This document shows, piece by piece, positions 25,407 through 35,757 of a stretch of 64,000 nucleotides of DNA; positions within the stretch are counted from its first letter, which is position 1; every line of letters starts with the position of its first letter. The DNA is taken from NCBI GenBank assembly GCA_017165825.1, contig CM029370.1, forward strand, positions 16,293,081 through 16,357,080, in the 5' to 3' direction. A program made the translations under genes and the position numbers. The stretch is from Hepsetus odoe (lineage: Eukaryota; Chordata; Actinopteri; Characiformes; Hepsetidae). Below the pieces are notes generated by a model. It was given only the letters and a program-made list of their open reading frames with translations, had not been told where the DNA came from and searched no databases.

Positions 25407-25429
25407 ATATATATATATATATATATATA
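25407..25429. repeat. (AT)n microsatellite
   Basis: About 23 bases of alternating A and T. Confidence 0.93.
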
Positions 25430-26730
25430 ATAGAACTTTGTATTACATTATCGGTCAATACTGAAGGTACCACTTGTCATTTCTGGATGCTTGTGCGTTA
25501 TCAGTCAGCATTCATTTTTCTTTAATTTATCATCTACCATAAATAAACTGATCTAAAAAATTGACCATAAAGTATCTCATCACAATTATAACTCGGTGCC
25601 AACACTTATGAAAAACATGGGCCAAAATCATTTGCCTCCATTAAATAAGTTGAACGTACAGTTAAACTAGAGCTGGCATCAAAAATAGTGTGAAAATAGT
25701 GCTAAGCCACCATTAGTTTAGCACTGAGCTTGACAAGCATCCCACTGCAGAAGAAATTTGCCCAGTCATATCCTGGGTAAGATCCTTGAATATTGTTATA
25801 TGAAAGCAGTGGAAATCCGATTTAGTCAATAGGTCACTAACAATTTTGCAAAATCCATGTACTACTTCCAGCATGTAGTGCCCTGCAACAGGTGTTTGAT
25901 GTACCATTGATAAATTCAATGTGCTTTCTAACAAACTTAGGCACACACCACCTTCTGTAATTGACCTAAAGCTGTTTGCTGGCTGTGCCCTGCGGTGGAG
26001 CTGTGATTCCATGTGTGTTTACACACACTTGCAGACATCCTGCCCCTTCTGCTTTAGCAGCATAAGCCACACACTAATAATGCCTCCATGTAGGGTGATG
26101 AGGACTGTTGGATGTGTGACTGTTCTTGAGCAGAAGATCCAGCTGAGAATAGAAAGTGACCGGTATAATTGGCAGGAATTCTATATATTCTATATCCAAT
26201 ATAATCCTGTTGTGAATAGGTTTGCACTACCTCATGCTATTTGATCATACTTAATTCATATCTTTCTATTAAATCTGTAATATTGAATGCTGACAACCAG
26301 CTGCAAAGAAATGACAATTGAGCTGTTGCTACTTTCTTTGCTGGAAATTGGTATACAGGTTCTTCTCCCCCAATGTTTTTTACTATAGCTATAAAACCAT
26401 TAGAATGTTTTCTCTTGTTTAATTTCATCTGCCAACCTGTCCATCACAATTGCAAACAAGAGAGCTCAGATGCATTTATAGTGGTAAGATTTCATTAAGG
26501 ATTAGCGCCATCACTCCTACTGCAGACCTCAACACTGTTATACCAATTTGACCTAATCCTACCACTCCTGGTGACTTAATTGGCATCCTGTTACGCTTTC
26601 TTAAGAATTGTGGTATGAAGTATACGAAGCAAGTATACGAAGCAGTCTCAGAGCCTGAATTGCTTCTGCGGTGCTTTTTCTTAGCATGAAACCAACTCTG
26701 TATACACTACAAAAACTCCACCAGGTTTCC

Positions 26731-26974
26731 TGCAGTGGCTAGAGAGTCAGCCCCAGGATAAGAAGGCCATGGGTTCGAATCCCAGACGAGTAGGTCGCTC
26801 TGAGGTACCCTTGAGCATGGTACTGTCCCAATCACTGTTCCCCAGCTGCTTTCAATAGCTGCTGCATGTGTGAATGGGTGAAACGCAGAGGTTGAATTTC
26901 ATTGTCCTGTGCTGCGCTGCGTTCCACTTTCAACTTGTCACTATTCAATGACAAGAATAGTCACTTTCACTTTT
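26731..26974 (+). mobile_element. tRNA-derived SINE
   Basis: A diverged head (GCAGTGGCTAGAGAGTCAGC) is followed by a canonical B box, GGTTCGAATCC at 26772-26782. The body has AGGTACCCTTGAGCATGGTA, TTTCAATAGCTGCTGCATGT and AAACGCAGAGGTTGAATTTC. The 3' end, AATGACAAGAATAGTCACTT then TCACTTTT, is preceded by a small local duplication of CACTTTCAA/CACTATTCAA. RNA polymerase III could in principle read the internal promoter. It belongs to the family represented by 35289-35524. Confidence 0.82.
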
Positions 26975-27502
26975 CCACTTATCCTCCTTTGCAGGTAATC
27001 ACTTCTGCAGTAGTTGCCCAGCAGTTTGCCAACTCTTCACTTCCCAGAGCTAGTCTTCACTGCCTGAATTCCATCTGGGTCTGCTTAGCTGCACTTTTCT
27101 GTCACTGCTTTGCAGTTTCCAGTCTCCTTAAGACTTGTCTCTCTCCAAAAGAAATAATTCCCCATGCATGTTACTCTACTCTCCCCTGTGCTCCTCCCTC
27201 TTTTTAAAATATGTATTGAGTAAAGCCTTTTCCATCCTTCCAGCAAAATCCACAACCATCTGACCTACTGGATTCCTCTCCTTGACACTAAAACTACCAT
27301 CATCTCCTCATCACCTGCTCCCTTCAAACATGTCCATTCTCTCTACAGTGGGAACTCTTCATCTCACTGATGATGGGTTGGAATACTTTCTTTCTGAAAT
27401 GTTTCTTTTTTAATTGGAATAGATGCAAATGCATGAGTACAGCCAAAAATCTTTCTGTAGTGTTTAAAATGTTGGTGGGTATTTGATTAATGTAGATCTT
27501 AA

Positions 27503-27505
<3 letters not shown>
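26975..27505. other. Gene-free spacer
   Basis: Pyrimidine-rich unique sequence. Its Ser/Cys/Leu-rich open frame at 26902-27207 begins inside the SINE and is not credible as a gene. Confidence 0.55.
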
Positions 27506-27545
<40 letters not shown>

Positions 27546-27580
27546 GTGTGTGTGTGTATGTATGTATATATATATATATA
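27506..27580. repeat. (GT)n(TATG)n(TA)n compound microsatellite
   Basis: A GT run of about 50 bases passes into TATG and TA repeats that end at the left terminal repeat of the Tc1 derivative. The mirror-image TA/CA array lies on the other side, at 28133-28221. Confidence 0.93.
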
Positions 27581-27582
27581 TG

Positions 27583-28132
27583 CAATACTGTGCAAAAGTT
27601 TTAGGCAGGTGTGAAAAAATGTTGTAAACAAAGAATGCTTTCAGATATATAAATAATGATTATTTATTTGTATCAGTTTACAAAATGCAGTGAATGAACA
27701 AAAGAGAAATCTAAATCAAATCAATATTTGGTGTTACTACCTTTTGCCTTCAAACCAGCATCAGTTCTTCTAGGTACTCTTGCACAAAGTCAGGGATTTT
27801 GTAGGATTATAGTCGGCATATGATCAACCAATTTTACCAAACAGGTGCTGATGATCATCAGTGTCACACGGAGGTTGAAACACAGTCATGTTTGGAACAA
27901 CCTACCAGCCGAGTTCCTTCAAAAACTGTGTGCAAGTGAACCTAGAAGAATTGATGCTGTTTTGAAGGCAAAGGGTGGTCACACCAAATATTGATTAGAT
28001 TTAGATTTCTCTTTTGTTCATTCACTGCATTTTGCTGATTGATGAAAATAAATGATTAACACTTCCATTTCTGAAAGCTTTCTTTGTTTATAAAATTTTT
28101 CCACACCTGCCTAAAACTTTTGCACAGTACTG
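27583..28132 (+). mobile_element. Internally deleted Tc1-type element forming a fold-back
   Basis: The left end CAATACTGTGCAAAAG mirrors the right end CTTTTGCACAGTACTG, followed by TA (28133-28134), the usual Tc1/mariner target. The terminal inverted repeats are about 208 bp long (27583-27791 against 27926-28132), with only scattered mismatches. The roughly 134-bp centre joins 5' non-coding sequence to the last codons of the transposase. The DNA-binding and catalytic domains are therefore gone and the element is non-autonomous. A breakpoint near 27889-27896 is inferred from the abrupt start of coding similarity. The left flank is TG rather than TA, presumably by mutation. Confidence 0.85.
27899..27994 (+). 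pseudogene. Tc1 transposase C-terminal remnant
   Basis: An intact 31-codon stretch ends at TGA (27992-27994) and includes NLPAEFLQKLCASEPRRIDA and LKAKGGHTKY. This is the terminal part of a Tc1-family transposase. It has no start codon of its own and no DDE residues. Most of it lies inside the right terminal repeat, so a degenerate antisense copy of the same codons is present in the left repeat. It is not expected to make a protein. Confidence 0.78.
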
Positions 28133-28155
28133 TATATACACACAAATAACAGACA

Positions 28156-28221
<66 letters not shown>
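28133..28221. repeat. (TA)(CA)n microsatellite
   Basis: TATATACACACA, then a short interruption, then about 70 bases of mostly AC with a CGCGCG interruption. It is roughly the reverse complement of the array at 27506-27580. Confidence 0.93.
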
Positions 28222-28225
<4 letters not shown>

Positions 28226-31097
28226 CATTACTTTCCTGAATGTTAACAACAGGTTTTTATGGGAGTTAAAGGGTAATGTGGCTGTTGCTGGAAGCCTAAT
28301 GGAGTCCATACAGCATATGCTGATGTGTGGGAGTTCAGTATTAGGCATTGGATGGAGAGTGCTTGGTTTTGTTTCTTAGCGTTCGTGCTTTATTTTGTGT
28401 ATGTGTGTGTGATAGAGGGGAAGAGAGAGACAAAGAGGTATGGGACACATTTTAGACAATGCTATTTCTGAAAGGTCACATCTCATGTAGTGTGAAATAG
28501 GGTCCTGCTTCTTATTCACAGTGAAATCTCTCTCTCCTCTCTCTCTCACTCCCAAAAAAAAATAAAAGTGCTGTAAGAAGACCCTGTCGAAGCGAGGTTA
28601 TAAGATATGCACAGCTGTAAATCCATCAGCAAAGCACGTGTTTTTTTTCATTTCTCAGAAGGGACTTAATTCCCAATAGCATTACTAGGTCGCCATGCTC
28701 TTTCCAACATCTGTGCAACTGGGAAGAGAATGCAAATAAATATGCTAGCATAGAGATGGAAATTAGACGTGGCCAATACAAGCAGCAGATTCACTGCCAA
28801 GCTGTAGCCATCAATTATTCAGCGCTGCTCATTGGTGAAATAAAGTGAGGAGAGAGAGCCCAGCCATTTTCAACTGATATCTGATCTGCTACAAACAGCA
28901 AATTGAGTGTATAAGAAAACGAGGAGCAGGGCCGAGGACCACTTTTATAGTAGATTGGCAAGTGTTGCTCGAAGGCTCTCTAATCATGTGACAAAATTAT
29001 CTGTAGACATTTTGTTGCTGGGGAAACGTGTGGCGCACTCTAAGCGGATCACAAGCTGAATCTGCCAGCGTTGTGCTTGTCCAGCTGTGTCCGAGTAATT
29101 GGCCTTTCTTTAGCATGTCAGTCCTGGTCTTGTGATCTGGCCTTTCTTTCTCTTTTTTGGTTCTGATTCTGAATGTTCAACGTAGACCAAGATAAGAAGT
29201 CATTTTGGACTAAACCTGATGTAACAGTTACAAGCTTCAGTCACTGCCACATCCTTCAAATCAAATAATAATATAAATTCAAATGTGTTCAAATCCCTGC
29301 TCGGGCAGCTTTTGGTTTTGGTTACTTTGTGTATGTGCTCCCTATTTCCTCCTACAGTTCAATGCCATGCACCTCCAGTGAATTAAAAATGTTGAAAAAA
29401 TTGCTCATAGGTGTGATTGTCTGCAAGTTTATGTTTCTGCCTTGCAATCCCACACCAGTAAAAATTTCTTGGGCAAAACTTATCTTAATGTTAGATACTG
29501 TATATGTAAGCTTTTTGAGCTTTCTGACACTGATGTGCTATTATCTTCAAAAACTAGACATGATGGAGTGCATTGCTTTAAAAAAAAAAAAAAAGTAGTA
29601 GGGGCCATTCTGAATTTTGTCATTTACATAAATTAGTTATGTATAATTAAATAAGAGAAAATGACTGAAAATCCACTTAAACTGTTATTTGATATTTAAC
29701 AATGCAGTTTGCCTGTCTGCAGAACCACAGAAGCATCTTGCCTGATGGAGTATATTCAGTGTAAAGGGAAAAAATTGTGTGCATTTGATCACTTTAAACA
29801 TACATTAGAGAACAGCTGTGCTGCTTTGGTCCTTTGTCCAGCGCAGTGGGACAGGTCTGCGTTGGAAATCTGGTGAATATGCTGTTTGAGAATCAGGCTC
29901 ACAGGCTCAAAACAATCATCATAGTAAACCTTATAGCTCTAACACGCTCTACAATAGGAGTTTACTTTTCCGATGATGGACGCATTTTCAATTCACGGGC
30001 GTCCTTTTGTGTATCTTGTGGGGTTGAAGTGCTGAAGTGTGGAGACAGAGGTGCCATTTGAACAATCATTTCTATGCAATTGTTCCTGCTGTGTTTGAAA
30101 GCTCAGGCGGAGAACAAGTTCTGTGCTTCTGTCTAACCCTCAGATCTCCTGCGTGTGACAGGATGAAGACTTACTCAGGCAAACTCCCATTAATTGTTCT
30201 TTGTGAGAATGCAGAATATTCTGCTCCTGCACACACAGGTTTTTTTTTTCCTTGCATAAACCCTCTGGCAATGGAACAAACCATCTTGACACTGGCCTGT
30301 CGGTTCCTAATTATGTCGTACCCTAAAGCTTCGATCCTGTTACCTTTTTTTTTTTTTCTTTTTAAATACAAGCATTTCACATACAAAGCGTTTCGACTGA
30401 GTGGGTCACACAGCAGACATGCCACACTGTGCCAGCAGGATCCACTGACTGACATCTCCCTTGGGTGTGGGCAATAATTAGGATTTAATGGTATTTCCAG
30501 TCGGTACAGTATTTGACTTTGAGGCTCTTTGTTGGGCAGAGGGCTTGATGCGCTAGATGTAAACTCTTATTTTTATTAGAGGCTATTTTAGAGGTCCACG
30601 AAAAGGTTGATGATGAACAGGAAAATCACTACAAAACGGTTACATTTATTGTAAGACAAATTTAAGCTAGTTTAGTCTTTTTGTTTTGTTTTTTTCATTC
30701 ATTTTGTCATTCTCTCTCAACAATACAAAACCAAAGGGGGAAGTTAGCAAAGTTCGCTCACTAAATATTTTCTCTTCAGTCGCTTTAAAAACGAATGACT
30801 AATTTGAGCCTTTCTTGCTGCAGTGACCTTTTTCTTAGTTTGGGATAAAAATCCTACGCCTTTTTTGTTTGTTTGCTTCAGGGCTTCAAATTTAGGATGC
30901 CGTTGTAAATAATGATAATTCAGTGATGACTGTAATAGTAATAATCAGTATTTTACGCTGTGAGGAAACTTTTGTAATATATTGCTAGGCCTACAAGGTG
31001 AGAACAAGAAGCAGCAGCTTTCAAGAAAAGAGCATGTAGTGAAATACCTGTAAATGTCACCTGTTTGAGCCACACTCACTCTGGAAGTGAAATCTGC

Positions 31098-31154
<57 letters not shown>

Positions 31155-34100
31155 GCACACATTCAACCACTGGAGAATGCCTCTCTTGTTGCCTTCCTTT
31201 GTGATTTCATGTCTAATGCAATTACAATTAGAGTCAGAAGTAAATCCACAATGATTTCCAGAAGTGTGGCTGGCATTTAATGGCAGAACAGGCAGCTTTA
31301 TCTGAAGTCATCTAGCATTAAGTTGCGTTTTAAAAGCAAAATCATGCTGAGGCTCTAGACAGTGCCCCAATCCTTCTCCCTCAACACACACATTGTCTCT
31401 CACACGCGAAAACTTCTTTGCTGCTTTGTTCAAGGGGGTTTCTTTTGCAAACTCTACATTGAGACATATTTGTGAGTTAAATTACTTATAGGGACTCCAA
31501 CCTAGCTGATGGGTGCAGTAAACATAATTTTACATGCTCTTTGGGCATGACTTCTAATGTTACATTCATCTAAATTGCCAGGAGCTTTCCAAAGACTCTT
31601 ATTGACGTTGCTTGTCTTGGTGTATCCAGTCTGCTGAGTGAAGGACTGCGTTTTTGTTTCATGCTGCATTTAGTGCATCTGAAGCAATTGGGAATTGAAC
31701 TGCAGAGTTGGGCTGGCCAATGTTAAATGAAAACACTGGTCTTTTACAGCAAATGTTAACTTGCAATTATTTTGTTACACTTGAATTGAAGGTAAATGTA
31801 CAGGTTACCTAGAAACGTTGGCAAGACTTAAGCTACATCTTGGACAACTTGTCTGTTGTCGTTTATTCCAGCTTGGTTCCTGAGCTCAGTTGTACTCATT
31901 TTGATCAACATTTTAAAGTTTGCCAGTAACGATCCATAAACACTTGTTTCGCTCTCATGCATTGCACTTTGACCAAAAACACACAAGTAGTCAGGGTTCT
32001 CCTCGTACTTTTAGTGCCTTGTCACTGACTCTTTGGAGATTGCTATGATGACAGCCAATGTTCTAAAAGTCTTCATAGACCTTGGCAGCGCTGTAATTGT
32101 GTATATACACACACACACACATACGCACACACAGTGTCACACAAACAGATTTAATCTTCCCAAAGCTCTCTGTTGTTTATGGGGCCCACGGGTGTAATTT
32201 TATGCCTGAATGAAGTGCTTACTAATAGCTGCTGCTCCGCATTCAGCACAGGGCAAAGAGAAATGACAGTGAGTGAGAGGGAGGGATGGAGGAAGAGCAG
32301 GAGAAAAGGACAAAACGGCAAAAGAGAAAATATGAATTGCCTTATGATTTATATTTTCCTCCCCTCTTGCTATGTTTTCAGACAGTAGACTTCAAATAAA
32401 TAGCATGCTAAAGGTACTTTCAGTTTTTCCACTCATACCAGTGTGGTAAATAAGGACAAGCTTAGATCCTTAAACAGAATGGGTATCCATGAAATTCACC
32501 TAGCTCTTAAAGTGGTGCTTTTTGATGTGTTTTAGGACACAGTAAGACTTATTTTTTATCAAATTTCAATGTCAATGTTTTAACAAGCAGCCATTTCTAA
32601 TATCAGGGCAGGTATTCACTAAGCAGTCAAAAGGTTTGAATGATCTTGAATCAGATTCCTCCATATTTTAGTTCCCTAAACAAAAACTGATTCAGTAGTT
32701 GGTTTTGAAAGTGAGGACTTTTGGGGGGGCTCTCCTGTCCCATAGACATTTGTAAAATGCTCCCTCTGGCATTAATGGAAAGTGGGGTGGGTGATTAACA
32801 TAAACGTAACATGAGTTTATAGTATAATTTTGTCCTTATATACTGATTTTCCTGATCTGTGATTCCAGTCATAGTCCTTCAGTTTGAGCCTTCAGTTGTT
32901 TTTTTCTTTTTGAAGATTTAACTATTCTAAAGTCTGTGGGAAATGTTAGCCTCATAACTGCAGGTCTGACCTAAAGAAGCAAAAATACATTCAGTATTCA
33001 GTAGATCTGAGGTTTGAGAATGAGTTTTCTAAGCTTTCTAATAATCCGTACATGTCCTGACACTGTATAAAAACGAATCTGTGTGTACTGCTTGTGTAAT
33101 GAATATTGCATTGAAGTCTCTGCTTCTCTTATCTGACCATCCAAGCCAGTGTGTGAGGCTAACAGCTTCCTGAGGGGATTCTCCACCCAGTGTCCCGTCT
33201 CCTATTAGTCTGAACAGCCCCGACACTAGCAGTCAGCTCCCCCACTCATCCAGAACAAAGCAGGAGACATATTTTCACATGGCTGAGCGATGAGATCAAG
33301 AAGCCGTGGCTTTTTACGACCCGTCTGGAGAATCCCATGTTACATTAAATGTTTAACAGATGAAATGTTTTGTGCAGCTCCAGGTCACAGAAACTTTGGC
33401 ATGTGCTTCCACAAATTGCATGTCTACATCCCTCTGCAAACCCCTTGCCACTCTTCAATCAATGGCTTCTCTTGGCATGGGAGCTCCACTGTTGCCACTG
33501 TTACTCTAAGCTTTAGGTTTACAGCAAGAACTATGATCGTGATTTCTTCTTTGCTCATGTGATCTCCACTTGTCCCTATCCCTCTTGCCTTCATGGGATT
33601 GTCTATGAAACTTCACTTATGATTTAATTCAGCAGTGGAATATTCTTTTAGATGGTGTCAGGGATTTCTTGAGGGAAAATGGTGAGGGCAGGTTGTCAAG
33701 GATGGTTTTAAAAGCGTTTTTAAACAAATAGTGGATCATACTATTCAGAAAATGCTCTGGATGCTACAGGGACTAGCACTGAAAGACAAATTGCGTAAGG
33801 GCCGATTTTCTCTCAAATTTTTTCTCACTTCTCCTTTCCTTTCTGAGCGGAGACCTTCTATTTACATATTGCTGCTTTCAGGTTTCATCCAATCATTCCA
33901 GTTTGTTGCGACAGTGAAACATGGACTACTTTGTTTTGCAATCATCTTTTTCTCTGTATAACAAACACTGAAAGATAGTGATTTATATCGTATGATAAAG
34001 GGAAGGCCAGACAGAGAGAGACGGAGGGTGCCGGAGTTGAAGAACTGAGAGAGAGCAAGCATGAGAGCTTGTGCAAGCAGAACAAACTCCTTTAATAAAG

Positions 34101-34904
34101 CAGTACTGACAGAAGTGCAGCTTTGCCTAAACCTTCCCCTGAGCCACCCCACTTCATAATCAACAGCCCTCTTCCTTCCAGCTAAAGGTGTGTTCCAAAC
34201 CCAATATTAGACTTCCAGCTGAAAGAATATTATGTAAACATTATTTCTGAAAGGGAAAAAGTAAATGCAAGGGAAATCTGTTAGACAAATTCAACAACTT
34301 CAGCTATTATGAGCTTCAGAGGATCTGTTTCAAGTGTACTTGGCACAAGAACACCAAGGCTCGTTGCCGCTGGTAGATGTGGGTGTTGATCTGGGACTCC
34401 TCAGTAAACTGTAAACAAACGCTCTTAATCAGATCAGGCCAAGGCTGGCGTTTGCCTGCCCACACACTCCACTGTGACACACATGGACAAGACGTTCTAA
34501 CCGCATTCATTAATGGGTCTGGCTCTAGTCACTCAACCTTCTTAATAAGGGTTTGTTTAGAAGTTGCTTAGAGTGATTAGAGGCGTGTGTGTGTGTGCTC
34601 ATGTATCGAGGGGTTGTAACTCTGAGGTCACCACAGTAAAAAACACCTCCGTAGCTTGTAGAATACACTTTATAAACCATAAGAATTTGCTTTGTGAAGT
34701 GGTTTTATGTGATGTGACATTCTAGAAACCTGTTCAGACTTGGAGAGAAAATTGTTCACAGTGGGGTGGATGGGAACCAGGCAAAGTGTTTAACACATGT
34801 TAAAAGAACCTCCCTGACAATCGTCACATGAAATGGATACATGCTTTTCCCTGTGGCCTGATTTAAAAAAATATTTTAAATATTATATAAACCCATAGAT
34901 TTTG
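28222..34904. other. Long gene-free stretch
   Basis: It holds a (TC)n microsatellite (31103-31152), short A/T homopolymers (29580-29594, 30346-30358) and a CA tract at 32105-32121. A high-complexity stretch at 28760-29120 contains homeodomain-like and CpG-bearing segments and is my best candidate for conserved regulatory DNA here. The open frame at 30037-30477 (146 codons) crosses a poly-T run, has a competing antisense frame and shows no domain. Confidence 0.55.
31103..31152. repeat. (TC)n microsatellite
   Basis: About 50 bases of uninterrupted TC, long enough for triplex (H-DNA) formation. Confidence 0.95.
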
Positions 34905-35065
34905 TGTAGGAGTGGGCCCCAGGATCGGGAAGGTCATGGGTTTCAATCCTGGATCAGTATGTCGCCCTAAGGTACCCTTGAGCAAGGTACCATCCAGGTC
35001 GCTGCTCCCTGAGTACTGGACATAGCTGCCCCCTGCTGCATGTTTGTGTTTTGGTTAGATGCAGA
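34905..35065 (+). mobile_element. SINE, head- and tail-truncated
   Basis: It carries a degenerate B-box-like GGGTTTCAATCC near 34938-34949, then GTCGCCCTAAGGTACCCTTG, AGCAAGGTACCATCC, GCTGCTCCCTGAG, GCTGCCCCCTGCTGCATG and GATGCAGAG. The sequence stops there, without the usual 3' end. It is directly followed by a 30-bp SINE head fragment at 35068-35098. Confidence 0.75.
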
Positions 35066-35067
35066 GA

Positions 35068-35098
35068 TAGTGGTGGCTTAGTGGTTAGGGAAAAGTCC
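35068..35098 (+). mobile_element. Isolated SINE head fragment
   Basis: AGTGGTGGCTTAGTGGTTAG matches the A-box part of the 35289 copy (GTGGTGGCCTAGTGGTTA). The rest of the SINE does not follow, so this is an orphan head placed just after another SINE body. Confidence 0.6.
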
Positions 35099-35288
35099 CA
35101 GTGACCCATGTACAAGTCATTCAAGCAGAACAAAGCCATGCAACTTGAGGTATAAAGCAGTGTACAGACAGGAGCAAATTATTACAAATGACTGTGAATA
35201 ATATACTATTAGTGTCTAACATAAAGAAAAATTAGTGGAATTCCTGATTTCTCATTTTCAGAAAAGTGAAAGCAATTGTCATCTTTCA

Positions 35289-35524
35289 GGGGCAGTGGTG
35301 GCCTAGTGGTTAAGGGGTTAGCCGCATGATCGGAGGATGAAGGGTTCAAACCCCTTCCCAATAGGTTGCCCTGAGGTACCCTTGAGCAAGGTGCCGTCCC
35401 TGTCACTGCTCCCCGGGCACTTTCAATAGCTGCACGGTGCTTGAGTGTGCATGGGTTAAATGCAGAGGTCCAATTTCGTTGTGGTTCACTGTCTGCTGTG
35501 CAATGACAAGGGTTGTCACTTTCA
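35289..35524 (+). mobile_element. Near full-length tRNA-derived SINE (reference copy)
   Basis: This is the best-preserved member of the local SINE family. The A box TGGCCTAGTGG (35299-35309) and B box GGTTCAAACCC (35343-35353) sit about 45 bp apart, as in tRNA genes. The body follows with GTTGCCCTGAGGTACCCTTG, CACTGCTCCCCGGGC, TTTCAATAGCTGCACGG, AAATGCAGAGGTCCAATTTC and GCAATGACAAGGGTTGTCAC, ending in TTTCACA. The head is tRNA-like but lacks a credible cloverleaf acceptor stem, so it is a SINE, not a tRNA gene. Which tRNA it came from is not determined. Confidence 0.85.
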
Positions 35525-35685
35525 CATCAAATTACACTCACTTGCCTTTTTACTAGAAACACAGTACATCAGCCAGTTGGACCAGCAAGCTGTAAGACCT
35601 TTTGCTTTTTTCATGCATGGTTTCTGCTAGCCACAGCAAGGTACTGACTAAACCTTTAATTTTTCTCTGTCTAAGGAACTAGAAA

Positions 35686-35757
35686 AGTGAAAGAAGTGAA
35701 GTGAAAGTGACTATTCTTGTCATTGTGAGGTCACAGCACAACACAAAGTGAACCACA
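35686..35757 (-). mobile_element. SINE 3'-end fragment, minus strand
   Basis: Read on the minus strand it ends with CTCACAATGACAAGAATAGT, then CACTTTCACTT, the 3' terminus of the same SINE family. It is preceded by a diverged CATTGTGGTTCACTTTGTGT. Only about 70 bp remain. It faces the 35289 copy tail to tail. Confidence 0.7.

Larger units (their letters stand above)
24359..26730. other. Gene-free stretch
   Basis: It holds (AC)n at 25059-25081, (AT)n at 25407-25429 and a 13-bp direct duplication, AGTATACGAAGCA, at 26619-26631 and 26632-26644. No exon is supported. Confidence 0.55.

Noticed and set aside
26731..26800. Possible tRNA gene from a perfect B box
   Set aside because: No acceptor stem or anticodon arm can be drawn, and the sequence continues into a SINE body seen elsewhere.
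28088..28348. Cys-Val repeat open frame on the minus strand
   Set aside because: It is a translation of the CA microsatellite.
30037..30477. 146-codon open frame on the plus strand
   Set aside because: It crosses a poly-T run encoding a Phe string, has a competing antisense frame, shows no domain and lacks splice or promoter support.
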